DNA of 62,123 nucleotides from Cyanobacteria bacterium RI_101 (GCA_016471375.1 WGLZ01000035.1:1-62123), one strand, 5' to 3'. Shown: positions 17,146-26,443, counted from the stretch's first letter. Notes: generated from the letters alone by a model not told the origin. Made by a program: numbers and translations.

Positions 17146-18307
17146 CTCCGCTCCCTTGATTCTGATCGTTGACGACACCCCCGCCAATCTCGACGTCCTC
17201 TCTTCCACTCTCCACGGCGCCGGCTATGAGGTGGCCATCGCCCTGTCTGGGGAGCGGGCCTTGAAACTGATCCAAAGAACCCAGCCCAGTCTGATTTTGT
17301 TAGACGTGATGATGCCGGAGATGGACGGCTTCGAGGTCTGCCGGCGCCTGAAGCAAGACCCCCAAACGGAAGGGATTCCCATCATTTTCATCACGGCGCT
17401 GACGGATCTAGACAGCAAGATGCAGTGTTTTCGCCTCGGCGGCGTGGACTATATTCCCAAACCCTTCCAAGCCCAGGAAGTGCTGGCTCGGGTGAAAACC
17501 CACCTGCGTCTGCGGAGCCTGACCCTTTCCCTAGAGGCGGAAGTGGCTCGACAGGTGAAGTCCCTCGAACAAGCGAAAACCGCCGCGGAGGCCGCCAATT
17601 TAGCCAAAAGTCAATTTTTGGCTAACATGAGCCATGAGTTTCGCACCCCCCTGAACGGTATCTTGGGGGAAACCCAACTCCTGGCCGAACAGATTTACGG
17701 CGCCTTAACGGAGCGGCAGGAGGAAGCCCTGCGGATCATCGAAGAGAGCGGCAACCATCTTTTGGCTCTCATTAACGATGTGTTGGCCATGGCCAACATC
17801 GACATTGGCGCCCTAGAACTGCGGATTCAGGCTCTTGACCCGGCGGCCCTCTGTCGGGACAGTCTGGTTCAGGCGACGCCCCTGGCTCAGTCCAAAAAGT
17901 TAACCCTCCAGTTGGATTTAGCGCCCGATTTACCCCCCCTTCGGGGAGACGAGCGCCGCTTGCAACAGGTTTTGAGCAATCTGTTAAACAACGCCGTTAA
18001 ATTTACGCCCTCCGGCGGTCGGGTCACCCTCGGCGCTCGGTTAGACAACGACGGCGTCGCCCTGACCGTTACCGATACGGGCATCGGCGTCGCCCCCGAA
18101 AATTTCCCCAAACTTTTCCAGCCCTTCCTCCAGTTGGACAGCGGTCTCAATCGGCGCTTTAGCGGCGCCGGTCTTGGCTTGGCGCTGGTGAAACGGATTG
18201 TGGAACTTCATGGCGGCCGGGTTTCCCTAGACAGTCAACTCGGCGCCGGCAGTTGTTTTACCGTTTGGTTGCCGGTCTCAACCTCAGAAAAACTAATAAA
18301 CCCATGA
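17138..18307 (+). CDS. Receiver-histidine kinase hybrid protein
   Basis: A soluble 389-residue protein with an N-terminal receiver domain (acid pair in '[13 protein letters not shown]', phospho-acceptor D56 in '[17 protein letters not shown]', Lys in 'DYIPKPF'), a coiled-coil linker, HisKA with H166 ('[12 protein letters not shown]') and HATPase_c ('[14 protein letters not shown]', 'DTGIGV', '[13 protein letters not shown]'). It probably receives phosphate from the upstream hybrid kinase and relays it on. Its ATG lies inside the 3' end of that gene (8-bp overlap), and its own TGA overlaps the ATG of the MEKHLA gene. No DNA-binding output domain is encoded in the operon, so the final target is elsewhere. 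Confidence 0.93.
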   Translation: MTDSAPLILIVDDTPANLDVLSSTLHGAGYEVAIALSGERALKLIQRTQPSLILLDVMMPEMDGFEVCRRLKQDPQTEGIPIIFITALTDLDSKMQCFRLGGVDYIPKPFQAQEVLARVKTHLRLRSLTLSLEAEVARQVKSLEQAKTAAEAANLAKSQFLANMSHEFRTPLNGILGETQLLAEQIYGALTERQEEALRIIEESGNHLLALINDVLAMANIDIGALELRIQALDPAALCRDSLVQATPLAQSKKLTLQLDLAPDLPPLRGDERRLQQVLSNLLNNAVKFTPSGGRVTLGARLDNDGVALTVTDTGIGVAPENFPKLFQPFLQLDSGLNRRFSGAGLGLALVKRIVELHGGRVSLDSQLGAGSCFTVWLPVSTSEKLINP

Positions 18308-18780
18308 CTTTTCCCGAACCCGGCGCCGAGAATCAATACCTAGCCCCCCACATCCGGTTACTCAAAGCCAACTACAAGCGCCGCTTGGGTCAACCTTTTG
18401 GTTTTTCGGAAATAACCGATCCGGCGGAATTGGCCCAGGCGATTTACGAAGCGCCCTATCTTGTCCTCTCCCACAACGCCGCCGCCGATCCCGTTTTTAC
18501 CTACGGCAATTTAGCGGCTCAGAAACTCTTTGATTATTCATGGAAAGAACTGACGCAACTGCCGTCCCGACTCTCGGCGGAGCCGCCCGAACAAGGGGAG
18601 CGAGAGCGTTTCTTGGCGACGGTGAGCCGTCAGGGATTCGCTATCGGCTATAGCGGCGTTCGGATCAACCGCAAGGGGCGCCGCTTTCTGATCCAAGACG
18701 CGACGGTCTGGAATTTAGAGGATTCCGCTGGCGCTTACCAAGGTCAGGCGGCGCTGTGCCATCGCTGGCAATGGCTCTAG
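18304..18780 (+). CDS. MEKHLA-domain (PAS-related) protein
   Basis: A 158-residue single-domain protein. The pattern '[19 protein letters not shown]', '[20 protein letters not shown]', '[17 protein letters not shown]' and '[20 protein letters not shown]' matches my memory of the MEKHLA domain, a PAS-like sensor module also found at the C-terminus of plant HD-ZIP III factors. Start chosen at 18304 because its ATGA overlaps the kinase stop by 4 bp; a longer frame from 18253 would run back into that gene. Position in the overlapping operon suggests it supplies or modulates a signal for the two kinases. Ligand unknown. Confidence 0.82.
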   Translation: MTFPEPGAENQYLAPHIRLLKANYKRRLGQPFGFSEITDPAELAQAIYEAPYLVLSHNAAADPVFTYGNLAAQKLFDYSWKELTQLPSRLSAEPPEQGERERFLATVSRQGFAIGYSGVRINRKGRRFLIQDATVWNLEDSAGAYQGQAALCHRWQWL

Positions 18781-18865
18781 GCGGCGCCGAAGCTTCGAGG
18801 TCAGGGAAAACAGGCTAAGATAGCCAGGGTTTTAACCGATTAATTTCTAAACGTCGCCGAATCCT

Positions 18866-19822
18866 GTGGAGATTACCTTTTTAGGCACCAGCTCAGGCGT
18901 GCCGACCCGTAGCCGCAACGTGTCCAGTATCGCCCTCCGATTGCCCCAGCGGGCCGAGGTGTGGCTCTTTGACTGCGGGGAGGGCACCCAGCATCAACTC
19001 CTGCGGAGCGAGGTGAAAATCTCCCAAATTAGCCGTATTTTTATCACCCATCTCCACGGAGATCATATTTTTGGCTTGATGGGATTATTAGCCAGTTGCG
19101 GCCTGGCCGGCGCCGGTCAGGCGTTGACCCTCTACGGGCCGCCAGGGTTAGAAGACTACCTTCAGGCCTGCGCCAAACTTTCCGCCACCCATTTAATGAA
19201 CCGCATTCAAGTCCAGACCATTTACGAGGACGGTCTGCTCTACGAAGACGAAGATTTTCAAGTCAGTTGCGGCTTGCTCAAACACCGTATTCCCGCCTAC
19301 GGTTACCGGGTTCAGGAAAAAGACCGGCCCGGTCGTCTGCGGGCGGAACAGGCCCAGGCCTTGGGCGTGCCGGAAGGCCCCCTCTACGGGCAGTTAAAAC
19401 AAGGTAAAACCATTACCCTGCCCAACGGTAAACGGATTCGCGGCGCCGACGTCTGCGACCCCCCGGAAACGGGACGGGCGTTTGTCTATTGCACGGATAC
19501 GGTTTTCTGCGACGGCGCCGTTCGTTTGGCCCAAAACGCCGACGTCTTAGTTCACGAAGCCACCTTCGCCCACCAGGACGCGGAACTCGCTTTTGACCGC
19601 CTCCACTCCACCTCCACCATGGCGGCCCAGGTGGCCTATCTAGCGGGGGTCAAGCAGTTAATCATGACCCACTTCAGCCCCCGCTACGCGCCGGGGAACG
19701 CGATTCAATTGGAAGACTTACTCCGGGAAGCCCAGGCCATTTTTCCCAATACCCTGATGGCGAAGGATTTCTTCACCTACGCTATTCCCCGGGCCCGAGA
19801 ATTGGCGCCTGCGGGGATTTAA
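18866..19822 (+). CDS. rnz: Ribonuclease Z (tRNA 3' endonuclease)
   Basis: RNase Z trims the 3' trailer of tRNA precursors lacking an encoded CCA. The 318-residue metallo-beta-lactamase-fold protein starts with GTG ('MEITFLGTSSGVPTRSRNVS') and has the zinc motif 'THLHGDHIFGL', 'YCTDTVF', and 'HEATF' followed by 'HSTSTMAAQVA'. The exosite arm is visible around 'GRLRAEQAQALGVPEGPLYG'. Length is that of the long bacterial form. Relevant here: the initiator tRNA gene in this window ends at the discriminator base without a full CCA. Confidence 0.96.
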   Translation: MEITFLGTSSGVPTRSRNVSSIALRLPQRAEVWLFDCGEGTQHQLLRSEVKISQISRIFITHLHGDHIFGLMGLLASCGLAGAGQALTLYGPPGLEDYLQACAKLSATHLMNRIQVQTIYEDGLLYEDEDFQVSCGLLKHRIPAYGYRVQEKDRPGRLRAEQAQALGVPEGPLYGQLKQGKTITLPNGKRIRGADVCDPPETGRAFVYCTDTVFCDGAVRLAQNADVLVHEATFAHQDAELAFDRLHSTSTMAAQVAYLAGVKQLIMTHFSPRYAPGNAIQLEDLLREAQAIFPNTLMAKDFFTYAIPRARELAPAGI

Positions 19823-19826
19823 CCCC

Positions 19827-20132
19827 CTAGCGGGCTTGGTAGTCTTCCAACAGCGTCAGCAGGCGCCCTTGGACTTCGGTTGGGATCAGTTCCCCAAGGG
19901 TGAGTTGTCGTTGCCCGCCGCCTAAACTGACGGAAATTTCTCCCAAGACCTGACGAATCCCGGCGGGGGTTACATTCTCGTCCTGTAACAAAGGATAAAG
20001 GCGCTCCGCTAGGGGCAGATGAAGATGGGCTTCAGCCAAGTAAAGACGCCATTTGGCCACGTCGATGTAAATGTTTTCGCCAATCTCGGCGGCGAGGGCT
20101 TCAATTTCCAAAGTAGAGGGGGCGGTGGTCAT
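19827..20132 (-). CDS. DUF3181 family protein
   Basis: A 101-residue cyanobacterial protein of unknown role. 'EIEALAAEIGENIYIDVAKW', then 'YLAEAHLHLPLAERLYPLL' and 'ISVSLGGGQRQLTL' match DUF3181 as I remember it. The start at 20132 is used because its ATGA overlaps the stop of the membrane-protein gene upstream; the longer frame would run back through that gene. No membrane segment or signal peptide. It converges with rnz, with only 4 bp between the stops. Confidence 0.8.
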   Translation of the reverse strand: MTTAPSTLEIEALAAEIGENIYIDVAKWRLYLAEAHLHLPLAERLYPLLQDENVTPAGIRQVLGEISVSLGGGQRQLTLGELIPTEVQGRLLTLLEDYQAR

Positions 20133-20377
20133 GAGCTTTTGCGGGAGTAGTCGGCCAAAGCGCCGATGTAGAGGAGATGAAGCGTCAGGAGACCGAACCA
20201 GACCAGATTGAAGGGGATTAACCAAGACCAGTCCGCTCGGTAGAGGTTATGGAAAAACCAGAGACCGGAGGTGAGGGTCAAAAAAATCGCCACGTGGAGC
20301 GCAAAGTTCATGCGGTCGTCCAGACGACGGAATTCGGGGTCATTGCGGTCGGGTTTGCGGGGCCAGCGGGGAGGCAT
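20129..20377 (-). CDS. Small two-helix membrane protein
   Basis: Eighty-two residues: a charged N-terminus ('MPPRWPRKPDRNDPEFRRLD'), then two hydrophobic helices ('FALHVAIFLTLTSGLWFFHN' and 'LIPFNLVWFGLLTLHLLYIG') and a short tail. It looks like the 2TM-domain proteins found next to DUF3181 genes in cyanobacteria, but I cannot give a function. The downstream gene overlaps its stop (ATGA), so both are probably made together. Upstream, 20378-20515 is purine-rich and contains no gene. Confidence 0.7.
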   Translation of the reverse strand: MPPRWPRKPDRNDPEFRRLDDRMNFALHVAIFLTLTSGLWFFHNLYRADWSWLIPFNLVWFGLLTLHLLYIGALADYSRKSS

Positions 20378-20515
20378 GGGAGAGGTCTAGGTCTAGGGGG
20401 CGTTTTTTCAGACTATAGCAGATGGGGAGGTGGGGGAGACAGGGAGGAGCGAGAGGAGAGAAAAGAGTTGCATCCCTACTTCCTAAGAAAATCTTGGCGT
20501 TGAACAACCATTCTC

Positions 20516-21160
20516 TTAGCCTAGGCTCTCAAGGCGTTGTTTCTGAGCGGAAAGAAATTCAATAATTCGGCGCTCTAAACAATCCGGCGCTTGAGCGCCG
20601 TCGAGGATTAATTTAGGGTAAGGATAACGGTCAAGAAGTCTCTGGTAATTACGCCGCACTTCCCGCAGGGTGTCGGCTTTTTCGTAGTATTCCAAGCGCC
20701 GGGCGGCTAATCGTTCTAGCGCCGTCTCCACCGTCAAGTCAAGGTAAATTAAAACGTCGGGGGGGGGAAATTCCTGATTCAATCTTTCGATAAACGCCCA
20801 ATCCTCGGGGCCGTGGGCGTTGTAGGCCAAAGAGGAGCAGTAATAGCGAGGGACGATAACATGGCGGCGCCGTTCCCGAAGAGAGTAAAAAACGCCGTCG
20901 GTTTGATTAAATAAATGGTAATGGCGATCCGCGGCGAAGAGATAGCCCATTTGTCGCTCTAGCTGTTGAGGAGAGCTAAAGGCGGGCGTCTCCTCCCCCC
21001 CTAAAAAGCGCCGCAAAAGTTGACCAACGGGGCCGGCGGTGGGTTCGGGACTGAGAACGGCGTTTTGGTTTTGACCCTCGAAATAGCGCAAGAGCCGCTC
21101 GGCTTGGGTGGTTTTACCGGAGCCGTCAATGCCTTCAAGGACGATAAAAAGGGGTTCCAT
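20516..21160 (-). CDS. tmk: Thymidylate kinase family protein
   Basis: A 214-residue P-loop kinase expected to phosphorylate dTMP to dTDP. It begins 'MEPLFIVLEGIDGSGKTTQA' (P-loop GIDGSGKT, residues 10-17) and has 'PRYYCSSLAYN' and 'PPPDVLIYLDLTVETALERL'. The 'YYCSSLAYNAHG' stretch differs from the 'DRY..S..AYQ' of the common bacterial enzyme and looks more like the archaeal-type subgroup; a second canonical tmk elsewhere in the genome cannot be excluded. The frame runs on upstream into gtrA, so the ATG at 21160 was chosen. It lies 16 bp after gtrA and is probably cotranscribed. Confidence 0.82.
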   Translation of the reverse strand: MEPLFIVLEGIDGSGKTTQAERLLRYFEGQNQNAVLSPEPTAGPVGQLLRRFLGGEETPAFSSPQQLERQMGYLFAADRHYHLFNQTDGVFYSLRERRRHVIVPRYYCSSLAYNAHGPEDWAFIERLNQEFPPPDVLIYLDLTVETALERLAARRLEYYEKADTLREVRRNYQRLLDRYPYPKLILDGAQAPDCLERRIIEFLSAQKQRLESLG

Positions 21161-21176
21161 CGGCGCTGGTGAAAGA

Positions 21177-21593
21177 TTACTCGCCTTGGGAGGAGGAAGG
21201 ACGGCGCCAGACCCAGAGAAAATTGGTGACCATACTCCAACCCACGGAAACAACAGTGGCCGCCACCGCCGCCAGACGGTGATCCCAGCCCAGTTTATTG
21301 CCCAGAACAACGATAATGAAGCTCCAGAGAAAAAAACTGCTAAAGTTAGCCAAATGATAGTCCCAACAGCGCTTCCAAGTGGGGCGGGGGTTGCCAAAGA
21401 CCCAGGTGTCGTTGACGGCGTAACGGGTGAGGGTGCAAAATTCCGCCGACAGCACTGTGGCCCAAGTCAGGGACAGACCAAGACCCATCTTTAGCCAGTC
21501 CAAAATCACAATATTGATGACCATGAAAAGCAACCCGACGAGCCACCAACGGGCGACGGTGTTTTGGGCTAAGCGCCGCAGGGAGAGGGTCAT
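21177..21593 (-). CDS. GtrA-like family membrane protein
   Basis: A 138-residue protein with four hydrophobic segments ('WWLVGLLFMVINIVILDWL', 'SLTWATVLSAEFCTL', 'FSSFFLWSFIIVVLG', 'LAAVAATVVSVGWSMVTNFL'). The C-terminal 'TNFLWVWRR' and 'RYAVNDTWVF' are GtrA hallmarks. GtrA-like proteins are thought to flip undecaprenyl-linked sugars for cell-surface glycan synthesis. The substrate is not predictable. It is the upstream partner of tmk. Confidence 0.85.
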   Translation of the reverse strand: MTLSLRRLAQNTVARWWLVGLLFMVINIVILDWLKMGLGLSLTWATVLSAEFCTLTRYAVNDTWVFGNPRPTWKRCWDYHLANFSSFFLWSFIIVVLGNKLGWDHRLAAVAATVVSVGWSMVTNFLWVWRRPSSSQGE

Positions 21594-21716
21594 AGGCCAG
21601 AAGAGTGGAAAATCCCGCTCACTTTAGCACATTTGGAGAGGGAGAAGGCCGGGTCAGACGGCTCCGAACGATCCCCGGGGAATCATGAAGCTGGCTAAAG
21701 GAGCCAAGACTCTGGG

Positions 21717-22550
21717 CTACAGCGCCGCTAATTGCGCCTCTTGGGATAGGGAGTAGTTGGTAATAAATAACTCGCTCCCCTTATCCGCCTTGCCCTGTTT
21801 ATAGTTATTCATGCCGTACTGTAATGTCCAGGTATAAAGATGAGCAAAGGCAAAATTTTCTCGAATGGGAAGAGAATCGTCGTAGGTAATCAGCCAGGAA
21901 TGACGACAGTCCCGCATTCTTTGGGCGAATTGATTGTGTTCAAAGGCGGTATGTAAAGCGCCTTTTTTGCCATAAAGTTTAGAAGGGGTCGCTTTTAAAT
22001 AGGGGGGATCCAGAAAGGTAAAGACTTCGGCGCCGCCTTGGGACAGGACTTCTCCATAATCCAGATGGGTAATTTTCACCCCCTCTAAGACGCCGCCAAG
22101 CGCCGCCAAGCGCCGAATCGAAGAATCCGTAAAGCGCCCTTCAAAAGCCTGTTGGGAATAGCCCCCGGCTTCCACCACGCCGGAGAAGGTAATGCGGTTG
22201 AGGACAAAAAAACGAACGGCGCGGTCAAATTCAGGCAAGTTTTCCGTTGCCACCGCCAGCAATTCGTTAAAGAGTTCTCGCCCGTCTGGTCGGGTAGATT
22301 TGACTTCATAAACGGCTTGGGCTAACTTGTCGGAGTCGATTTGGGCGTATTTCCAAAAGTAATAGAGTTCAGGATTAAGGTCGTTGATCCAAATTTTGAT
22401 TTGGGGATAAGCTTGTTTTAAGTAGATGAAAAACGAGCCGCCGCCGACAAAGGGTTCTCGATATTCGGAAAAGGTTTCTGGCAACAGATATTTCATCCGT
22501 TGAATGGCGCGGGTTTTACCGCCAGGGTAACGTAGGGGACTGGTGATCAT
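21717..22550 (-). CDS. D12-class DNA adenine N6-methyltransferase (Dam-like)
   Basis: A 277-residue methylase. N-terminal SAM motif 'SPLRYPGGKTRA' and 'REPFVGGGSFFIYL' (motif I, FxGxG), 'INDLNPELYYFW', and catalytic motif IV 'FLDPPYL' (DPPY), the order of alpha-class D12 enzymes such as Dam and DpnM. The recognition site cannot be read from sequence; GATC is a common one. GC content and one CGGCGCCG near 22026 match the host genome. The HEPN and DUF262 genes 200 bp upstream on the same strand lack these and look foreign. No restriction endonuclease with a classical motif was found, so it is either an orphan methylase or part of a defence locus. Confidence 0.9.
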   Translation of the reverse strand: MITSPLRYPGGKTRAIQRMKYLLPETFSEYREPFVGGGSFFIYLKQAYPQIKIWINDLNPELYYFWKYAQIDSDKLAQAVYEVKSTRPDGRELFNELLAVATENLPEFDRAVRFFVLNRITFSGVVEAGGYSQQAFEGRFTDSSIRRLAALGGVLEGVKITHLDYGEVLSQGGAEVFTFLDPPYLKATPSKLYGKKGALHTAFEHNQFAQRMRDCRHSWLITYDDSLPIRENFAFAHLYTWTLQYGMNNYKQGKADKGSELFITNYSLSQEAQLAAL

Positions 22551-22746
22551 TTAAGCTTTTTATCTTTTATGGAGTGTTTTTAACCTCTGTTTTGAAGGGG
22601 TCAAAATCGGTCAATTTTTGCTCTAGCGGACATCCATTGTATCACTCCTAAAGGGTTTATAAAATTGACTGCGCTCGTTGTAGCCACTACTCATTAGGAG
22701 ATAAAAACTGATTATCTTAAAAATATCGCTTAGCGCTGTCCCGAGT
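22551..22746. other. AT-rich spacer between the methylase and HEPN genes
   Basis: No gene is seen. The sequence is AT-rich with runs such as 'TTTATAAAATTGACTG' and 'GATTATCTTAAAAATATCGC'. A minus-strand promoter for the methylase is likely here but I could not single one out. It marks the right-hand boundary where composition changes from the host type to the AT-rich insert. Confidence 0.4.
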
Positions 22747-23391
22747 TTAAGAAAATTTAAGAAGAATGGGGGGACATTCAATTAGAGTTCTAGCCATACT
22801 GATTAACTCTGTAGTAGCAATTTGATATTGGGTCTCATTTCCCTGTGGTTTACTTCTCAAATATCCTGCGGGCGTTCTTTCTAAAGGCGATAAACGATTG
22901 TTTTGTATTACCTTATTGAACTCCCTTTGGGATTTAGAACTTTTATGAGCAATGGCGTTTCTGATTTTATGATAGTCTTGTAGAACTCTTTTTTGATCAG
23001 AGTTTAATTGAGTGAAGGGAGAACCATTATGAAAATAAATTTTTGCTCTTTTCTCTGTATGTTGCTCGTAAGGTAGCCAATCAAGGTAGTCTTTTCCGCT
23101 TCTAATGACTATTTCTGTTTGTTCTTGAGGACTAATTTTGATTTTACGAAACTGGTCAACTTTTTTCCCTTGAATACGCAAAGTTCCATTTAGCAAACCT
23201 ATAAATAATTTTTCTAGGAATTCTTCAAAATCAGTGAATAAACTTAGAAATAGACCATCATAAATAAATAGAATATCCATTTCGTCAATTGATCTTGTTA
23301 CCACTAGACTTTCCATTTTAGAGCGAACTTCTTCCTTTAGAATAACCTTTGTTCTAAAAGTTTCCAAGAGTTGATTAGCCGTTTGTGCCAT
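22747..23391 (-). CDS. HEPN-domain protein (MAE_28990/MAE_18760-like putative RNase)
   Basis: A 214-residue helical protein. The motif 'YHKIRNAIAHKSS' contains R-N-A-I-A-H, the Rx4H active-site signature of RNase HEPN domains. The N-terminal half ('SIDEMDILFIYDGLFLSLFT', 'FEEFLEKLFIGLL') resembles the MAE_28990/MAE_18760 HEPN families described from Microcystis, as far as I can recall. A GTG at 23451 opens the frame but overlaps the DUF262 gene; the ATG at 23391 is the better start. It sits 31 bp downstream of DUF262 on the same strand. RNA cleavage and a defence or toxin role are inferred from the motif and context. AT-rich, without the host palindrome. Confidence 0.72.
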   Translation of the reverse strand: MAQTANQLLETFRTKVILKEEVRSKMESLVVTRSIDEMDILFIYDGLFLSLFTDFEEFLEKLFIGLLNGTLRIQGKKVDQFRKIKISPQEQTEIVIRSGKDYLDWLPYEQHTEKRAKIYFHNGSPFTQLNSDQKRVLQDYHKIRNAIAHKSSKSQREFNKVIQNNRLSPLERTPAGYLRSKPQGNETQYQIATTELISMARTLIECPPILLKFS

Positions 23392-23422
23392 AGCTAAAAT
23401 AATAAAGAGACAGAGAGATGGT

Positions 23423-24565
23423 TTAAAGAATAAATTCGGAAGAAGATTCACTATTATTTAATTGTAAGAGCAGGTAATTAAAAATTGCCCTCCTTTCTGT
23501 TGTTCCTTCCCTCCTTGATTCTAGAGCTTTAACCACATCTGGATTTAAAGAGCTTTTGTTATTTTCTATTGTCTGACAAATTTTCTTTATTTTTTCGATA
23601 GTTTCATGGGTCAGCCTTAATCCCAAATAACCTTCTTGGAGATATTCCTTTGTGCTCGACTTAGGATATTGATTTAATCCAAATAAAATTTGGTATATCA
23701 ATGCGAAAAACACATAAATTTTGGTTTTTTGAGAAAAAATAGACCGGGGTAGAAAGTCTTTGAATCCATTGTCAATATTAGCCATAGTCAGCATAAATTT
23801 TTCATATACTTCTTCCTGATGAATCAGCTCAGAATCATACTGTTCATAAAACCTATCAATTTTGTTTTCTGTAGTCGATTCTATGTCTTCATTAATGATC
23901 ATAATTAGCAGTTCAGAGGTTAGTTGCACTTCTTTCATACGAGCAATATCATCATCATTGTAAATATTCCAACTTCTCCAGTAATTTAGGCATTCCTCTG
24001 CTAATCGGTAGGCAAGCGTTTTAAAAACTCCAAAATATTGCGAATTCCTAAGTTCTTGAGGATTAAGTTTATAATAAATTGAGTTCATTCTGCGAAAAAT
24101 TTCAATCACATCCCGATCATCAATGCGAGGAGATAAAATGTGAACGCTAAATTCATAATCAAGAATAGACTGTTGAATTTCAGGATCCAGGTTTTGAAAA
24201 GCTTTGCCAGAGATATCTTCGTTATGAAATCTCTTCACGAAAAATTCATCTTTCTTAGGATCATAATCATCTAATAATTCAGGCTTGACAAAACTCAACA
24301 CAGTCCTTAGCCTTTGCTGTCCATCAATGACTTCTCTAACCGCTTTCATCGTGTTGATGTCAATCGGTTTATCTCGTAAAAAAATAATGGGAATGGGAAG
24401 ATTTTTAACAATAGTGTCAATCAAATATGATTTCGCCCCTGCCTTCCAGACCGAGCGCCGTTGAAATTTGGGAGACAACACCAATGTCTTGTTGCTCTGC
24501 CAAGAGACAAAATCGGCTACTTTAAAAAACGTTTTTTTATACTCAAGACTGCTCATTGCCATCAT
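23423..24565 (-). CDS. DUF262 (GmrS/ParB-nuclease-like) protein
   Basis: A 380-residue protein of the DUF262 family, whose ParB/Srx-like fold is found in GmrSD-type restriction enzymes and other defence proteins. Visible motifs: 'LSPKFQRRSVWKAGAKSYLI', 'PIPIIFLRD', 'EVIDGQQRLRTVLSF' (the DGQQR motif thought to bind nucleotide) and 'IFRRMNSIYYKLNPQELRN'. It lacks the GmrD-type HNH C-terminus (DUF1524); the C-terminal half is helical. Three in-frame ATGs lie at the start, with AGGA just upstream; I used the first. It forms a two-gene unit with the HEPN gene. AT-rich codons and absence of GGCGCC suggest recent acquisition. Confidence 0.8.
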   Translation of the reverse strand: MMAMSSLEYKKTFFKVADFVSWQSNKTLVLSPKFQRRSVWKAGAKSYLIDTIVKNLPIPIIFLRDKPIDINTMKAVREVIDGQQRLRTVLSFVKPELLDDYDPKKDEFFVKRFHNEDISGKAFQNLDPEIQQSILDYEFSVHILSPRIDDRDVIEIFRRMNSIYYKLNPQELRNSQYFGVFKTLAYRLAEECLNYWRSWNIYNDDDIARMKEVQLTSELLIMIINEDIESTTENKIDRFYEQYDSELIHQEEVYEKFMLTMANIDNGFKDFLPRSIFSQKTKIYVFFALIYQILFGLNQYPKSSTKEYLQEGYLGLRLTHETIEKIKKICQTIENNKSSLNPDVVKALESRREGTTERRAIFNYLLLQLNNSESSSEFIL

Positions 24566-24635
24566 CCTTTTGGGATTACTTTATAGTTCGCTTAATAAGG
24601 TTTGATTTTTCTTGGCTTTGGGATAGAGTTTATTC

Positions 24636-24661
24636 CCCCCTAGACTTAAAAATCTAGGGGG
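24636..24661. other. Strong stem-loop between ilvD and the DUF262 unit
   Basis: CCCCCTAGA (24636-24644) and TCTAGGGGG (24653-24661) form a perfect 9-bp stem with an 8-base loop. It lies just past the ilvD stop on that gene's strand. No clear T-run follows, so it could be a processing or partly effective terminator structure. It also sits near the boundary of the AT-rich insert. Confidence 0.55.
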
Positions 24662-24676
24662 ACTTTTACCGCCAGT

Positions 24677-26362
24677 CTAGAATAAATCCCGGTCAGTCAC
24701 AGCGCCGATACTGCTCGAAGACACCAGCTTAGCGTATTTAGCCAAAGTGCCCGTCCGATAACGGGGAGGCGGCGCTTGCCAGTTAGCCCGGCGCCGGGCC
24801 AGTTCCTCCTCGCTGACGTTGAGTTGGAGACGGCGCTCTTTGGCGTCAATGGTGATACTGTCCCCCTCCTCGACTAGGGCGATAGTTCCCCCCACATAGG
24901 CCTCCGGCGCCACGTGACCCACCACTAAACCATAGGTGCCGCCGGAAAAACGCCCGTCGGTGATCAGACCTACGGAATCTCCCAAACCGGCGCCGATAAT
25001 AGCGGACGTCGGCGCTAGCATTTCCCGCATTCCGGGGCCGCCCTTGGGGCCTTCGTAGCGAACGACTACCACATCGCCGGGTTGAATTTTCCCCGCTAGG
25101 ATGGCGTCCAGACAATCTTCTTCCGATTCAAAGACTCGGGCTGGGCCGGTGATTTGGGGATTTTTGACGCCGCTGATTTTGGCCACGGCGCCTTCGCTAG
25201 CGAGATTACCCTTGAGAATGGCTAAATGCCCTTCCCGATAAACCGGATTGGACCAGGGACGGATCACATTTTGACCCGCCGGGGGAGTGTCCGGCACCTC
25301 CGCTAAAACCTCCGCCAGAGTTTGCCCGGTAATCGTCAGCGCCTCGCCGTGGAGTAGGCCGTTAACCAGGAGCATTTTCATCACCTGGGGAATGCCCCCC
25401 GCCTCGTGGAGATTCGTGATGACGTACTGCCCGGAGGGTTTGAGGTCGCAGAGGACGGGGACTTTTTGGCGGATGGCTTCAAAGTCGTCTAGGGTTAACT
25501 CCACTCCGATGGTCTGGGCAATAGCCAGTAAATGGAGCACGGCGTTGGTGGAGCCGCCCACGGCCATAATGACGGCGATGGCGTTTTCAAAGGCCTGACG
25601 GGTCAAAAGTTGTCGCGGCAGGATTTGTTTTTGGATAGCTTGAACGAGAACTTTGGCGGACTCCTCGGCGCTTTGGGCTTTTTCCGCGTCCTCGGCGCTC
25701 ATGGTGGAGGAGTAGGGCAGGCTCATGCCCATGACTTCAAAGGCGGAGGACATGGTGTTGGCCGTAAACATACCGCCGCAGGACCCGGCGCCGGGACAGG
25801 CGCGGCGCTCAATCCCCAGCAGTTTCTCTTCGTCGATTTTGCCGGCGCTGTATTGTCCCACCGCTTCAAAGGCGCTCACTACGGTTAAATCTTGACCTTC
25901 GTAGTGGCCGGGTTTAATCGTGCCGCCATAGACAAAAATCGCCGGGATATTGAGGCGAGCCATGGCGATCATGGCGCCGGGCATATTTTTATCGCAACCG
26001 CCGATGGCTAAAACCCCGTCCATACTTTGGCCGTTACAGACCGTTTCGATGGAGTCGGCGATCACCTCCCGAGACACTAGGGAGTATTTCATCCCCTCCG
26101 TTCCCATGGAAATGCCGTCGCTGATGGTGATGGTGCCAAAAATTTGGGGCATAGCGCCGGCGGACTTACAACCGACTTCCGCCCGGAGCGCCAGATCGTT
26201 AATGCCCATATTGCAGGGGGTAATGGTGCTATAGGCGCTGGCGATACCCACGATGGGCTTGGTAAAATCTCCGTCCCCGAACCCCACCGCCCGGAGCATA
26301 GCCCGGTTGGGACTACGTTGGGTTCCCTGGGTGACGACTTGACTGCGATAGTTGTCTGGCAT
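24677..26362 (-). CDS. ilvD: Dihydroxy-acid dehydratase
   Basis: IlvD dehydrates 2,3-dihydroxy-isovalerate and -methylvalerate in valine, leucine and isoleucine synthesis, using an Fe-S cluster. The 561-residue protein shows '[20 protein letters not shown]' (cluster Cys), '[19 protein letters not shown]' and '[20 protein letters not shown]'. Start: the frame opens with TTG at 26368, but the ATG at 26362 has AAGGAG eight bases upstream. Length is normal. It is rich in the host palindrome. A stem-loop lies just downstream. Confidence 0.97.
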   Translation of the reverse strand: MPDNYRSQVVTQGTQRSPNRAMLRAVGFGDGDFTKPIVGIASAYSTITPCNMGINDLALRAEVGCKSAGAMPQIFGTITISDGISMGTEGMKYSLVSREVIADSIETVCNGQSMDGVLAIGGCDKNMPGAMIAMARLNIPAIFVYGGTIKPGHYEGQDLTVVSAFEAVGQYSAGKIDEEKLLGIERRACPGAGSCGGMFTANTMSSAFEVMGMSLPYSSTMSAEDAEKAQSAEESAKVLVQAIQKQILPRQLLTRQAFENAIAVIMAVGGSTNAVLHLLAIAQTIGVELTLDDFEAIRQKVPVLCDLKPSGQYVITNLHEAGGIPQVMKMLLVNGLLHGEALTITGQTLAEVLAEVPDTPPAGQNVIRPWSNPVYREGHLAILKGNLASEGAVAKISGVKNPQITGPARVFESEEDCLDAILAGKIQPGDVVVVRYEGPKGGPGMREMLAPTSAIIGAGLGDSVGLITDGRFSGGTYGLVVGHVAPEAYVGGTIALVEEGDSITIDAKERRLQLNVSEEELARRRANWQAPPPRYRTGTLAKYAKLVSSSSIGAVTDRDLF

Positions 26363-26443
26363 GCTCAATTCTCCTTGCGGCGCTGGCGTTTTTATTCTAT
26401 TCTCTCACCGAGTCAGGGCGACGATTCAACTCCCCGGTCGGGT

